From assembly GCA_964502005.1 (NCBI GenBank), contig CAZCUX010000010.1, positions 168,472 to 232,471 of the forward strand: a DNA stretch of 64,000 nucleotides, in the 5' to 3' direction. Shown here in pieces: positions 28,152 through 38,300 of the stretch (positions are counted from its first letter, which is position 1; every line of letters begins with the position of its first letter). Position numbers and translations under genes: made by a program. Source of the DNA: CAJWOS01 sp964502005 (GTDB lineage Bacteria > Myxococcota_A > UBA796 > UBA2385). The notes under the pieces are model-generated. The model saw only the letters and a list, made by a program, of their open reading frames with translations, was not told the origin of the DNA and made no database searches.

Positions 28152-29555
28152 GTGCGCGTACTGTTGATCCGACCCCCAGCGCGACACACCGTGGAGAGCG
28201 AGGTTCCCGAGGCCGTTGAGGCGGAGAACCTTTCGTATCCGCCCCTTGCGCTCTTGAGCATCGCGCAGTTCTTGCTGTCGCATAGCAGCCACGAGGTCAA
28301 GATCCTCGATGCGCAGCTCGACGACCTCCCTTACGACCGCCTCGAAGAAGAAGTGCGGTCATGGGCGCCCGATGTCGTGGGAATCACGGCGTTTACGGTA
28401 CAGCTCGTCGACGTCCACAAGACCATCCAAACGGTGCGGCGCGCGGGCGTACAGCGCGTGGTGGTGGGCGGCCCGCACGTCAACGACTTCCCCCAAGAGT
28501 GCCGCAACCTCCCCGGCGTCGACGCAGTCGTCAAAGGCGAGGGCCAGAAGCCGATGCTCGACTTGTGCGAGGCGTGGGCACGCGGCGAAGAAGCGCGCGG
28601 TATCCCTGGCGTCATGGCGCACCCCGAGGATCCCGTTCCCGAAGAAGACGTCTACTTCTCCAATAACCTCGATGAATACCCCATCCTCGACCGTACACTC
28701 ATCGAGTATGAGCGTTATTACGATGTTATGGGCGATGGTGGCATCTTCACCACGATGATTTCGAGCCGGGGATGCCCGTACCGCTGCACCTTTTGTAATA
28801 CGCCGCGGCACCGATACCGGGTGGCGTCCCCCGCGCGGGTGTGCGACGAAATCGCCCATTGTATCGAACTTGGGATTCGCGAAATCTACTTCGTCGATGA
28901 CACCTTCAACATTACCAACCAGCGCGTACACGACCTCTGCGACGAGATTCTCAAGCGTGGCCTCCAGTTTACCTGGACGGTGCGCTTCCGCGTGAAGGGC
29001 GTCGACCGGCCGCTATTGGAGAAGATGAAGGCCGCGGGGTGCCAGCGGATTCAGTTTGGCGTCGAGCAAGGCACCGAAGAAGGCCTGCTGCGGCTCAAAA
29101 AGGACGTCACCTCCCTTGAAATTGAGCACGCATTCCGCTTGTGTCGGGAAGTGGGCATCCACACCGTCGCGTATTTTATGATTGGTACGCCCACCGAGCG
29201 AAACCGCGATGATGTCATCGACACCATCGACTACAGCATCCGGCTCGACCCCGACTTCGTGATGTACAACATCCTGACCCCCTTCCCCGGCACCACCCTC
29301 TATGACGAGGGGGTCCGCGATGGCGTGCTTGACATCGAGCCGTGGTGGCGCTTTATGCGCGCGCCCGACGAGTCGTTCAAAGCGCAAGTTTGGGACGAAT
29401 ACTTCACGCGCGATGAGCTTCGAAACCTGTTGGACCTCGCGTACCGACGGTTTTACTGGCGACCCAAGTTTGTTGCCCGCAACCTTCTTCAGATCCGCAA
29501 CTTGACCGATTTCAAGCGCAAAGCCACCGCTGGACTTCGGCTCCTCGCGGGTTGA
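28152..29555 (+). CDS. B12-binding-domain radical SAM protein, first of a pair
   Basis: 467-aa radical SAM enzyme. The start is GTG at 28152 (MRVLLIRPPARHTV) with GGAG upstream. An N-terminal Rossmann-like cobalamin-binding domain (residues about 1-150: VVGITAFTVQLVDVHKTIQT, VVVGGPHVNDFP) precedes the radical SAM core with Cys208-x3-Cys212-x2-Cys215 (CPYRCTFC) for the 4Fe-4S cluster, then EIYFVDDTFNITNQRVHDLC and FGVEQGTEEGLLRLKK. The layout is that of BchE / P-methylase-type class B enzymes, which methylate or cyclise unactivated carbons. A second enzyme of this type follows 61 bp downstream. Confidence 0.88.
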   Translation: MRVLLIRPPARHTVESEVPEAVEAENLSYPPLALLSIAQFLLSHSSHEVKILDAQLDDLPYDRLEEEVRSWAPDVVGITAFTVQLVDVHKTIQTVRRAGVQRVVVGGPHVNDFPQECRNLPGVDAVVKGEGQKPMLDLCEAWARGEEARGIPGVMAHPEDPVPEEDVYFSNNLDEYPILDRTLIEYERYYDVMGDGGIFTTMISSRGCPYRCTFCNTPRHRYRVASPARVCDEIAHCIELGIREIYFVDDTFNITNQRVHDLCDEILKRGLQFTWTVRFRVKGVDRPLLEKMKAAGCQRIQFGVEQGTEEGLLRLKKDVTSLEIEHAFRLCREVGIHTVAYFMIGTPTERNRDDVIDTIDYSIRLDPDFVMYNILTPFPGTTLYDEGVRDGVLDIEPWWRFMRAPDESFKAQVWDEYFTRDELRNLLDLAYRRFYWRPKFVARNLLQIRNLTDFKRKATAGLRLLAG

Positions 29556-29616
29556 CGCTCCTTCGGGACAATGCTGTACTACCTGGGCGGAACTCCGCGG
29601 CCAGAGAGGCACGTCG

Positions 29617-31212
29617 ATGATTGAGAGTGAAAACGCACCGACCCCCGCGGCAGCGCCCACCGCTGCCCCTGGAGGCCGACGCTACCATATCGCCCTGATG
29701 ACCATCTACAGCGTCGAAAACGCGGGGATTCGGTACGTCTCGGCAGCACTCCAGCGGGCAGGGTTTGATACCACCATCATCTTCTTGCGCGACTGGGTCC
29801 ACAATCGGCTGACGATGCCCACCGATGAGGAGTTCGACACCGTCGTGCGTCTGATTCGGGAGCGGGGCGCAGATGCTGTTGGTCTCGGCTTTATGTCGAG
29901 CTTGTATCCGATGGCCCTGGAGGCCACGAAGCGCATCAAATCCGCGTTTCCGAAGCTTCCTATGGTGTGGGGCGGCATTCACCCGACCTCCATTCCCGAG
30001 GAGTGCATCGGAGACGTCGACTATTTGTGTGTGGGCGAAGGCGAGCAAGCAGCCATCGACCTCTTCACGGCCCTCCGGGACGGTGGCGACACCACGAACA
30101 TCCCCAACATCTGGGCCAATATCAACGGCGTCATCCACCGAAACCAGCCCCGTCCACTCATTCAAGACCTCGACTGGCTGCCGTTTCCCGACACCCGCGA
30201 CGAAAACAAGTTCTACATTGAGCGGAGCCGCGTTCGCAATGAAGAGCCGTGGAAGCGCGGCGCGGAATACCGGATTTATTTCTCCCGCGGATGTCCGTAT
30301 AATTGCTCTTATTGTTATGTCTCGATTCTTCGGGATGTATACGACGAGAAGGGTAAGAGATTCTACCGAGCACGGTCCGTTTCCCATATTCTCGGTGAGC
30401 TTGCGGAAATCCAGCGCACGTTCCCCAAAGTCGCCCGCATCAAGATTGACGACGACACCAGCTTTGCGTTCGGCGACTCTTGGATGGAAGAGTTCCTCGA
30501 ACGCTACCCGAAGGAGGTTGGCGTACCGTTCGAATGTCTGTTGATTCCTCCGATGATGCGCCCCGACATGCTGCGTCGACTCCAACAAGCGGGGCTTGTG
30601 CGCGTACAGACCGGCATTGAATCCGGTTCGAGCAAAGAGAGCAAAGAGATTCACAACCGCTCGCCGGGGAACACGGCCATTATGCGGTTCGCCGAGGCCA
30701 ACAAAGAGATGGGCCTCAATGTCGTCTACGACGTTATCATCGACAATCCTCATGCGACGGAGGAGATGAAACTAGAGACGGCCGAGTTTTTGCTCGACTT
30801 GCCCACGCCCTACGACATCTACTTTTACAGCTTGAACTACTTTCCAGGCACGGCCTTGACCAAAAAAGGCCTAGAAGACGGCACCCTCGACCCCAACATG
30901 GTCGAGGGCAAAAATACGAAGGCGTGGTACCAATTCCGCGTCAGCATGGACTGGCCACGTTCCGACGAAGACAAGTTCTACTTGGCCATTTACAGCTTGG
31001 CGTCGAAGTCCATCGTTCCGCGTCCTTTTATTCGCCAGTTGATTGCAGAGCGCGAATATTGGAAGCAGAACATCGAGCCGGTCTACTATTTGGCGTGGGC
31101 GGCGAACTATGCCAAGATGTTCAAGGTAGCGATGCGCTATTGGAAGAATGGCGAGTTGACCTGGTTCAAGGTTCGCCAGTATGGTTCGCTCAAAAAACTC
31201 ATCAGCCAGTAG
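29617..31212 (+). CDS. B12-binding-domain radical SAM protein, second of a pair
   Basis: 531 aa, ATG at 29617 behind GAGAGG. A Pro/Ala-rich leader of about 20 residues, then a cobalamin-binding-like domain (VENAGIRYVSAALQRAGFDT, VGLGFMSSLYPMALEATKR, VWGGIHPTSIPEECIGDVD), then the radical SAM core with Cys226-x3-Cys230-x2-Cys233 (CPYNCSYC), IKIDDDTSFAFGDSW and VQTGIESGSSKESKEIHNR. The C-terminal 130 residues are aromatic-rich and helical. It is clearly related to, but not a duplicate of, the preceding gene. The pair and the small gene behind it form one unit; substrate unknown, perhaps a lipid or peptide. Confidence 0.88.
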   Translation: MIESENAPTPAAAPTAAPGGRRYHIALMTIYSVENAGIRYVSAALQRAGFDTTIIFLRDWVHNRLTMPTDEEFDTVVRLIRERGADAVGLGFMSSLYPMALEATKRIKSAFPKLPMVWGGIHPTSIPEECIGDVDYLCVGEGEQAAIDLFTALRDGGDTTNIPNIWANINGVIHRNQPRPLIQDLDWLPFPDTRDENKFYIERSRVRNEEPWKRGAEYRIYFSRGCPYNCSYCYVSILRDVYDEKGKRFYRARSVSHILGELAEIQRTFPKVARIKIDDDTSFAFGDSWMEEFLERYPKEVGVPFECLLIPPMMRPDMLRRLQQAGLVRVQTGIESGSSKESKEIHNRSPGNTAIMRFAEANKEMGLNVVYDVIIDNPHATEEMKLETAEFLLDLPTPYDIYFYSLNYFPGTALTKKGLEDGTLDPNMVEGKNTKAWYQFRVSMDWPRSDEDKFYLAIYSLASKSIVPRPFIRQLIAEREYWKQNIEPVYYLAWAANYAKMFKVAMRYWKNGELTWFKVRQYGSLKKLISQ

Positions 31213-31266
31213 TTTTGCGCAAGCGAAACTGGGCGACGGTGCGCGCGCACCTTGGAGACCGACCCC

Positions 31267-31605
31267 ATGGGATTGGTGACAAGACTCAAGCGGCATGTTT
31301 CGGGCAGCGCCCGATTGGTCCGCACCTTTGTGCGGTCCATGAGCGGCCCGTTGCCAGAGCCCGCGGTGGTCGCGCCCGAGGCCGAGGCGCCTGCGCCGGC
31401 CCCTGTGGTCGTCGCGCCGGAGCCCGCGCCCGTGCCGTTGCCGCAGCCCGTCGACATCGAAGGCCGGGATGCCGAGCCGTTTTGGTTCTTGAAGGACGGT
31501 CAAGCCGAGGAGGGCTGGGATACCACCAATCCTTCTGAAGAATGGCGAGAGCGCCATGGCGATGCAGCGCCCGAACATTATGGCGTGGGTTCCGAGCGCC
31601 CCTGA
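31267..31605 (+). CDS. Small unknown protein downstream of the radical SAM pair
   Basis: 112 aa, ATG at 31267 with GGAG nine bases upstream. A basic N-terminus (GLVTRLKRHVSGSARLVRTF) is followed by an Ala/Pro/Val/Glu-rich low-complexity linker (EAEAPAPAPVVVAPEPAP) and a conserved-looking acidic end with several Trp (FWFLKDGQAEEGW, NPSEEWRERHG). It lies 54 bp after the second radical SAM gene on the same strand. It could be a substrate or carrier for those enzymes; no Cys is present, so thiol chemistry is unlikely. Confidence 0.6.
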   Translation: MGLVTRLKRHVSGSARLVRTFVRSMSGPLPEPAVVAPEAEAPAPAPVVVAPEPAPVPLPQPVDIEGRDAEPFWFLKDGQAEEGWDTTNPSEEWRERHGDAAPEHYGVGSERP

Positions 31606-31643
31606 CCAGAAAATGAGGGGATAGCGCCCGCCGTCCCCTTCCC

Positions 31644-32345
31644 TCAGACTTCGGGGACCCAGGTTTCCGAGTCGGTCACATCTTCGTCATAGGCCTCCTC
31701 GGCTTCACTTTCGTCCACACCTTCGAAATGGCGGGTGAGGAACAGGCGCCGGTCGGAGGTGACGGTGCCGTCGTTGCGGCGGGAGGCGACCTCCATATAG
31801 GCGCCCATGTCCACAAAGCCGAGGGCCACATACATCGCATATGCGCCGTCGCGGTTGGCGCTGGTGCGCAGGACGACGTGGTCAAAGCGGTCTTTGTCGA
31901 TAAGGGACAAGCGAGCTTGCACAAGCTGGCGACCAAGGCCCGAGCCACGGTAGCGGGTCAGCACGCCGAGCTCGGAGAGGTACATCGTGCGGCGAACCGG
32001 CAGGAGACCGCGAAGTTCGCGGGTGACGTCGGCCCGCGACGATGCGGGGACAGCCAAGCCGAAGCCGACCACTTGCGTCTCGCCCCGAATGGCCAACAAC
32101 GTGACATTGTCGGGGGTTTCGAGGTGGGTGCGCAATACGGCCTCTGCTTCGGATGGGTAAAACCGTTCGTTATACGGAGGCTCGGCGAAGATGGTTTGGT
32201 AGGCCCCGGCGAAAGACGCACGATAGGGCAAGCTATCCGCGACGGATGCCACTCGAACGATACGCACCCCATCGGGGCGCTTGATGAGCACGCCCGTGAG
32301 ATTGGGGGTAAGGACATGTGCGGGGACACTGGGATCGTAAGACAT
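31644..32345 (-). CDS. GNAT-family N-acetyltransferase, downstream of the megasynthase
   Basis: 233 aa. The GNAT core spans roughly residues 25-195: LLAIRGETQVVGFGLAVPAS (beta strand 4), LSELGVLTRYRGSGLGRQLV (acetyl-CoA pyrophosphate loop, R-x-x-G-x-G) and RTSANRDGAYAMYVALGFVD. An acidic tail (ESEAEEAYDEDVTDSE) ends the protein. Start ATG at 32345, no strong ribosome binding site seen. It follows the megasynthase stop by 23 bp on the same strand, so it is probably co-transcribed and may acylate or release the product (inference). N-acetylation of a protein or amine is equally possible. Confidence 0.85.
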   Translation of the reverse strand: MSYDPSVPAHVLTPNLTGVLIKRPDGVRIVRVASVADSLPYRASFAGAYQTIFAEPPYNERFYPSEAEAVLRTHLETPDNVTLLAIRGETQVVGFGLAVPASSRADVTRELRGLLPVRRTMYLSELGVLTRYRGSGLGRQLVQARLSLIDKDRFDHVVLRTSANRDGAYAMYVALGFVDMGAYMEVASRRNDGTVTSDRRLFLTRHFEGVDESEAEEAYDEDVTDSETWVPEV

Positions 32346-32368
32346 AAAAACCCCAAACCTTCGAGAGC

Positions 32369-35300
32369 TCAACCGGCGCGGAGGGCGACGCGCTGTATCC
32401 GAGCGCCGGCTCCGAGCGACACCACAACCACAACGAGATCGCCAACCAGCGACCACGTACACAACATCGGTCCATTTCCGCAGATTTCGCGGGCTTCCGC
32501 CGACAACGACAGGTGAAGTCGGCGACCGACGACGCTTGTGACTTCTACGTTTCGCGGGTGCAGGCGCAAGCCGGTCCCCAGGGCCTTGAGGGCGGCCTCT
32601 TTGGCGCACCAGGCACGCGTGACGGCCATGGGGTCGTCTGCATCGCGCTCTTGCTCCAGATGCGTCAGCCAAGCCCGCGCAAATGATGGTGGCCGAAGCA
32701 CCACGCGCTCCGCGTCGATTCCAATGCGACCGTTTGGCGCAGCAATCGCGAGGGCCCCACCATCGGTGTGGGTCAAGCTGACCGCAACGGGCGATGCCGT
32801 GCCCGCGACATTGGGCGCCCCGGACGGCGAGCGCCCGACGGAAAAGGCAGCGCCCTCTCCCACCAGCGCACGGACGGCTCTACGGGCCGCCTGCTGGCCC
32901 GCGAGGCGGTCGGCTACCCGGCGGGTACGCCCCCGGGCGGAGAGCTGCTGGGCGTCTTCTGGGGGCAAGGAATCGGCACCCGCATTGGGCCAGACCGCGG
33001 CCATCGGCGCGTAAGGGTGCGCGGCGATAGGACCGGCGGTTGGTTTGACCGGCGTGACAGCGGCGCCCTTGAGAACGACGGGCCAGCCGTCTTCGGGGAC
33101 CGGGAATCGCTCGGGTTCGGGAAGCGGCCCGGTGTCGACCATTTGAAATCCGCGTAGACGAAGCACGGGGCCTGCGCCGGCGTCGATATCGACGTCATAG
33201 GCGCCGTCTTCGCGGACCTGAACCATGACGCCCAGTCGCTCGTTGTCTTCCGCGTCGCCTTCGAAGCGTACCTGCTCGATGCGCGCGGGAAGGGCTTGAA
33301 TGCCGTCCACGGCCATGCGGTGCAAGCCGGCCGCTTGGAACGCGAGCTCCAGCACCAAAGGACGGGTCAACAGGCCACTGCCCAATGCAGCATGATTTAC
33401 AGCACCATCGGCAATCAGGCCGTTTTCCGCAACCGCACCCACCTCGTCGACCACCTGGAAGCCTGGCCCATGGAAGAATCGGCGGTAGATGTCGGTTCGC
33501 GAGATGGGCTCGTCGGCGAAGAAAAACGCCGGTGGCAGCGGGCTGCAGGTGGGGGCTCCCGCCAAGCGCACCGTGGCGGTGAAGTGGTCGGTCTGGATAA
33601 TACGACCACCACGTCCTTCCCGACGGCTGGACAGCGCGCAACGTACGGCAGACTCGCCGACGCGCTCGGCGGTTGCGACCACCACGGTTTCGGCGTCGCC
33701 GTAGAGCTTGACCGGAACGGAAAACACAACGTCGTCCGCGCCGACAATCGCTTCTCCAGGGGCCGCAAGGGAGGCCGCAGCGGCCATCAGCTCAAGCCCC
33801 ACAACCCCTGGCAATACGGGGGTATTGTCGATGGCGTGGTCGAGAATCCACGGAGCGCGCGCCCGAGACAAGCGCGCCTCGCAGACAATCGCGTCGCCCG
33901 CGTAGACCATCCGGTCCACCAGGGGATGTGCGACGGGCTCGTCAAAGTTGCCCAAAGCGCCCGCCACTACCACCTCACCGCAGACGCCTGCTGCGATGAA
34001 GTCGACGAGCAGCGCAGCCCCCGCGGCGGCTGGCAGCAAGTCTACGCCGCGCGACTCCAAAAGGTGCTGCATACCGCCGCGAACGGCCATGCCTGTGTCG
34101 CCCCAAGCCGTCCAATCGACATGCAGCGAGCGGGGTCGCGACAAGCAGACGCGCGCCATTGCTTCGTTGGCGGCGGAATAGTCGATTTGACCGGCATTTC
34201 CAAAGCGGCCCGCCACCGAACCCATATGCACGAACCAAGCGACCCGCTCTAGCTTTCGGGCCAGCGCAAATCCACCACCAGCCTTGGACGCGAAGATGCG
34301 GTCGAAGTCGGCCGCGGTCTTGTCGGCGAGTTGGCGGCTTTCTTCGATGCCGGCGCCGTGAATGACACCATCGATAAAGCCGAAACGGGCACGGGCAGCA
34401 TCCAATGCGGCACCGACACTCGCGTCGTCGCGCATGTCCGCTTCGATGAACATCACCTCGGCGCCCGCCGTTTCGAGGTCGACGAGGGTTTGGCGCGCTT
34501 CTTCCGCGCGTCGAAGGGGCGCCAGCCGCGCTTCGACCCGTGCAGGCGTCGCGCGTTCGCCGGCGGCCTGCAGCTCGGCCTTGATGGCGGCCTTGGCCAC
34601 CGCTTCATCGAGCGGCTCGCGACCGGGTGCCGTCCGGGCAACGAGAACGAGCCGCACGGGACCGCGTTCCGCCAAGGTGCGGGCCACCCGCGCGGTGACG
34701 CCGCGGGTGCCTCCCGTGAGCAGAATGACCGGGTTGTCGCGCAAAATGCCATGGGAGGGCGGCCGGTCTTCTACGACGAGGCGCACCACTTGGCGCCCCC
34801 GTCCATCGAGCAGCACTTCCGCCGAAGGGTCGGGACTTGCGGCCTCGTCGAGCAGCAACCGCGCCGCTTGGTCGTCTTTCAGCAAAGGGTCTACATCGAC
34901 AACCTGGGCGACACAATCGGCCCATTCCCGTCCGAGCGACTTCGCCGCGCCGGCGCGGGCCCCCTCGGCCATGCCGATTTCGGGGTCAATCCAACTTGGG
35001 TCGGCGCCCAAGCGCGTCGCGCAAATCCAACGTTGCGGCGGATTACCATGCAAACTTTGTGCCAACGTAAATGTTTCGTTGACAGAATCGCCAGCATCTA
35101 CAACCAGCGCGATGGGTCCATCTACGGAACCTGCCGGTTCCGTGTCCAGCAAGCAGCCGCGCTCTTGCAATGCAGTGCGAATGGCGTTGGCATACGTGCC
35201 TTCTCCGAGCACGCGCACATGGCTACCCGCGAGGGAGACCGGCGCACCCATGCGGGCAACGGGAACCACGACCGGGCGACGAATGCGGAACGACGGCGGT

Positions 35301-38300
35301 AGCGCGCTCTCGTCCGCGATGGGGTCGCGTTCGGGCACCAACGTATCGCTGGGCCACGGGACGAGGGTTTCCGGCGATGGCGCCGCCGCTTCTGCTTCGG
35401 GCGAGGGAACGGGCGAAGTCTCGGGCGCAGGACCACTGCGGAGGCGCTCGTGAAGCGCCTGGGCCAGCGTGCGCACGGTCAACGCGCCACCGGTCGCGAG
35501 GGACTCCGCAGGCAAATGAAGGCGGTCGCGAAGGTCGGCGAGCACTTCGGCCTGCTTCACTGTGTCGATACCGAGGTCGGCCTCCAGCTCGTCGTTGTCA
35601 TCGAACTCGTCTGCCGCATATCCGGTCTTGTCCGAGAGCGCCGCGCGCACCATCTGCCGCACGTCTTCTATCGAAGGGAGATGTGCCGAAGCCGGCGGCG
35701 TGGCCGGTTCGATTGCTGGTGGCGAAGACGCAGGCGCCACAGGGCTTTCCGCCCCCTTCATGGCCACGGCGAGGGCCTGCACCAAGCGCCGAAGGGTGAG
35801 CGGGCCGTCGGCTTCCATCGCTTGTGCGGTCGGGAGGCCCAAGCGCGCGCGCAAGTCGGCCAGCACCTCGGCTTGCTTGACGGTGTCGACGCCAAGGTCG
35901 GCTTCGAGCTCGTCGTCCTCATCGAACTCATCGGCTGCGTAGCCCGTCTTGTCGGCCAAAACCTCGCGGACGAGCGCCGAAAGCGCGCTGGTGTCCATCG
36001 CGGGCGTGGGCGCCGAAGCGACGGGCGCTGCAACGGGCGGAGCCACGGCGACCGATGGCTGCGGAGCAACCGCTGGCGCAACCGCTGGCGCACCTGCTGG
36101 CGCTGCCGCGAGGCCCGCGATGCCGTCCACGAGGGACCGCAGAGTCAGCGGGCCGCTGGTATTGACCGGTGCATCTGCCGCGATTCCCAAGCGCGTCCGA
36201 AGCTCCGACATGACCTCGGCCTGCTTGACGGTATCAACGCCGAGGTCGGCCTCCAGCTCGTCGTTGTCGTCGAACTCATCGGATGCGTAGCCTGTCTTTT
36301 CGGCGAGCACTTCGCGCACCATCGCGGACAATACAGCGCGGTCGAACCCTACAGCGGCGGGCGCGGGAGACGGCGTAGGCGCGCGGGTTGGCGCGCCACC
36401 GGTCGCAAGTCCCGTGACTGCGGCCACAAGCGCCCGCAGGGTCAACGGGCCCGTCGCTGAAACCGGCGCATCGGCGGGCAAGCCAAGGCGGTCGCGCAGC
36501 TCTGCCATGACCTCCGCTTGCTTGACGGTGTCGATGCCCAAGTCGGCCTCAAGCTCGTCGTTGTCGTCAAACTCATCGGCCGCGTAGCCGGTCTTTGCGG
36601 CCAAAACCGACCGCACGAGCCCCGCGACGTCCACCGAAGGCGCGGCAGGGGCAGCGACAGGCGCCGGAGGAAGCGCAGCCACCTCCGCGGCACCCTCGAC
36701 CACCCGCAGCGTGCGCTGGGCAACGGTGAGCGTCGGCGCGGCCAAGCCCGAAATCGACCGCAACCACGCAACTTGCGCAGCAGCATCGGCCACCCGGTCG
36801 TCGCCACGCGCCATTCGCTCCCAGACGGCAAGCGCGAGCTGGGAACCGAAGCCCGCGGCCAAGCGAACGGCAAAGCGCACGGAACGCCGGCCCCCCCGAG
36901 ACAGCGTGAGGTCGCCAAGGTCGGGGTCGGGAACCTGGAGATTGGGGACCGGCGGCACTGTTTCGTATTGCAAGGCCTTGATGGCGATGGCGTCTTCAAT
37001 CCCCGCGCCCATAGGATGACCGGTAAAGCCCTTGGTGTTGGTAACCACGACATGTCGCGCATCGTCGCCGAACGCGGCACGGAGACCTTGGATTTCGGCC
37101 GCTGCCGAGCCGCCACGGGCCGGTGTGTAGGTTTCGTGGCTCATAAACAGCGCGTCGCGCGCCATTGCACCTGGCTGGACCCCCGCAACGGCGCAGGCGT
37201 CTTGCACTACCGCCGTTACTTGGTCGGCGATGTGTTGCGCATCCAAGCGCGTGCCGTGGAACGCGCTATTGGCGACCTTTGTGGCCAACAAGCGAGCCAA
37301 CGGCGCTGTTCCGCGGGCGTGGGCGAGGTCTTCCCGCTCGATGACCAAGCCGACGGCTCCCATGCCGAGGATCATGCCGTTTCTACGCGCATCAAACGGA
37401 AGGGCGCCGTCCTCCACCTTTTCCGCAGTCGTGGCTGCGCCGGCGGCGAGGAAGCCTGCGCCAATCCACGACAGCATCGCGTCATTGGTGACATCGTCGG
37501 CGCCTACGACCACCACGCGCTCGGCGCGTCCCAACCGAATCCAGTCTTGGGCCAACGCGACGGCCTGGGTGGTGCTGGCACACGCCGCGTTGATGTGCGT
37601 GTTGGGGCCACGCGCGCCGATAAACTGCGCGAGCTGGCTGTGGCCCATGCCGAGCACTTGGAACAAGAAGCGACGGTCAAACCGACCTTCGCCGTCATCG
37701 CCATTCTGCTCCATGTGGCGAACAAAGTTGGAGTAGCCGGGGAACGCGCTCGCAAAAATGACGCCCGTTCCATCACGAAGCGCCTCGGGAAGCCGCCAGC
37801 CAACGCTGACGCTTCGACCCGACGCGGTGGTGCGGGTCACCTCCACCAACGGAATTCCGGCATCTCGGAGCGCTTCCAAGCCCGCTGCGATGGCCAGAAT
37901 CGACGTGATGTCGAGCGCACCAGCCAAGCTGGCGTCGATGCCCCAGGCTTCGGGATCGACGCCGCGTCCAATCCCCGCCAGACGAATGACATCTTCGCGC
38001 ATTGTTACGGGCTCGAAGGTGCCTTGTCCTGTCTTGGGGTCCTTACGCAAGCGCACGATATTGCGGTGCAAAAGCGCGGCTTCGTCGTCGTCCGAAAGGC
38101 GCTCAATTCGGTTTTCACCTGCCAAAATCCGTGCGACGTTGTCTTCGCCAAAAACTTCATTTCCACCGGGAAGTCCGATGCTGGCACCGGTTGCGACAAC
38201 CCCCAACGCCTTTGGCGGCGGCGCGGAAACGGGGGCCGGGACAGGCGCGCGCGCTTGTGTTGGCACCGGCGCAGGCGCAACGCTCGCGAGGGCGGTCTGC

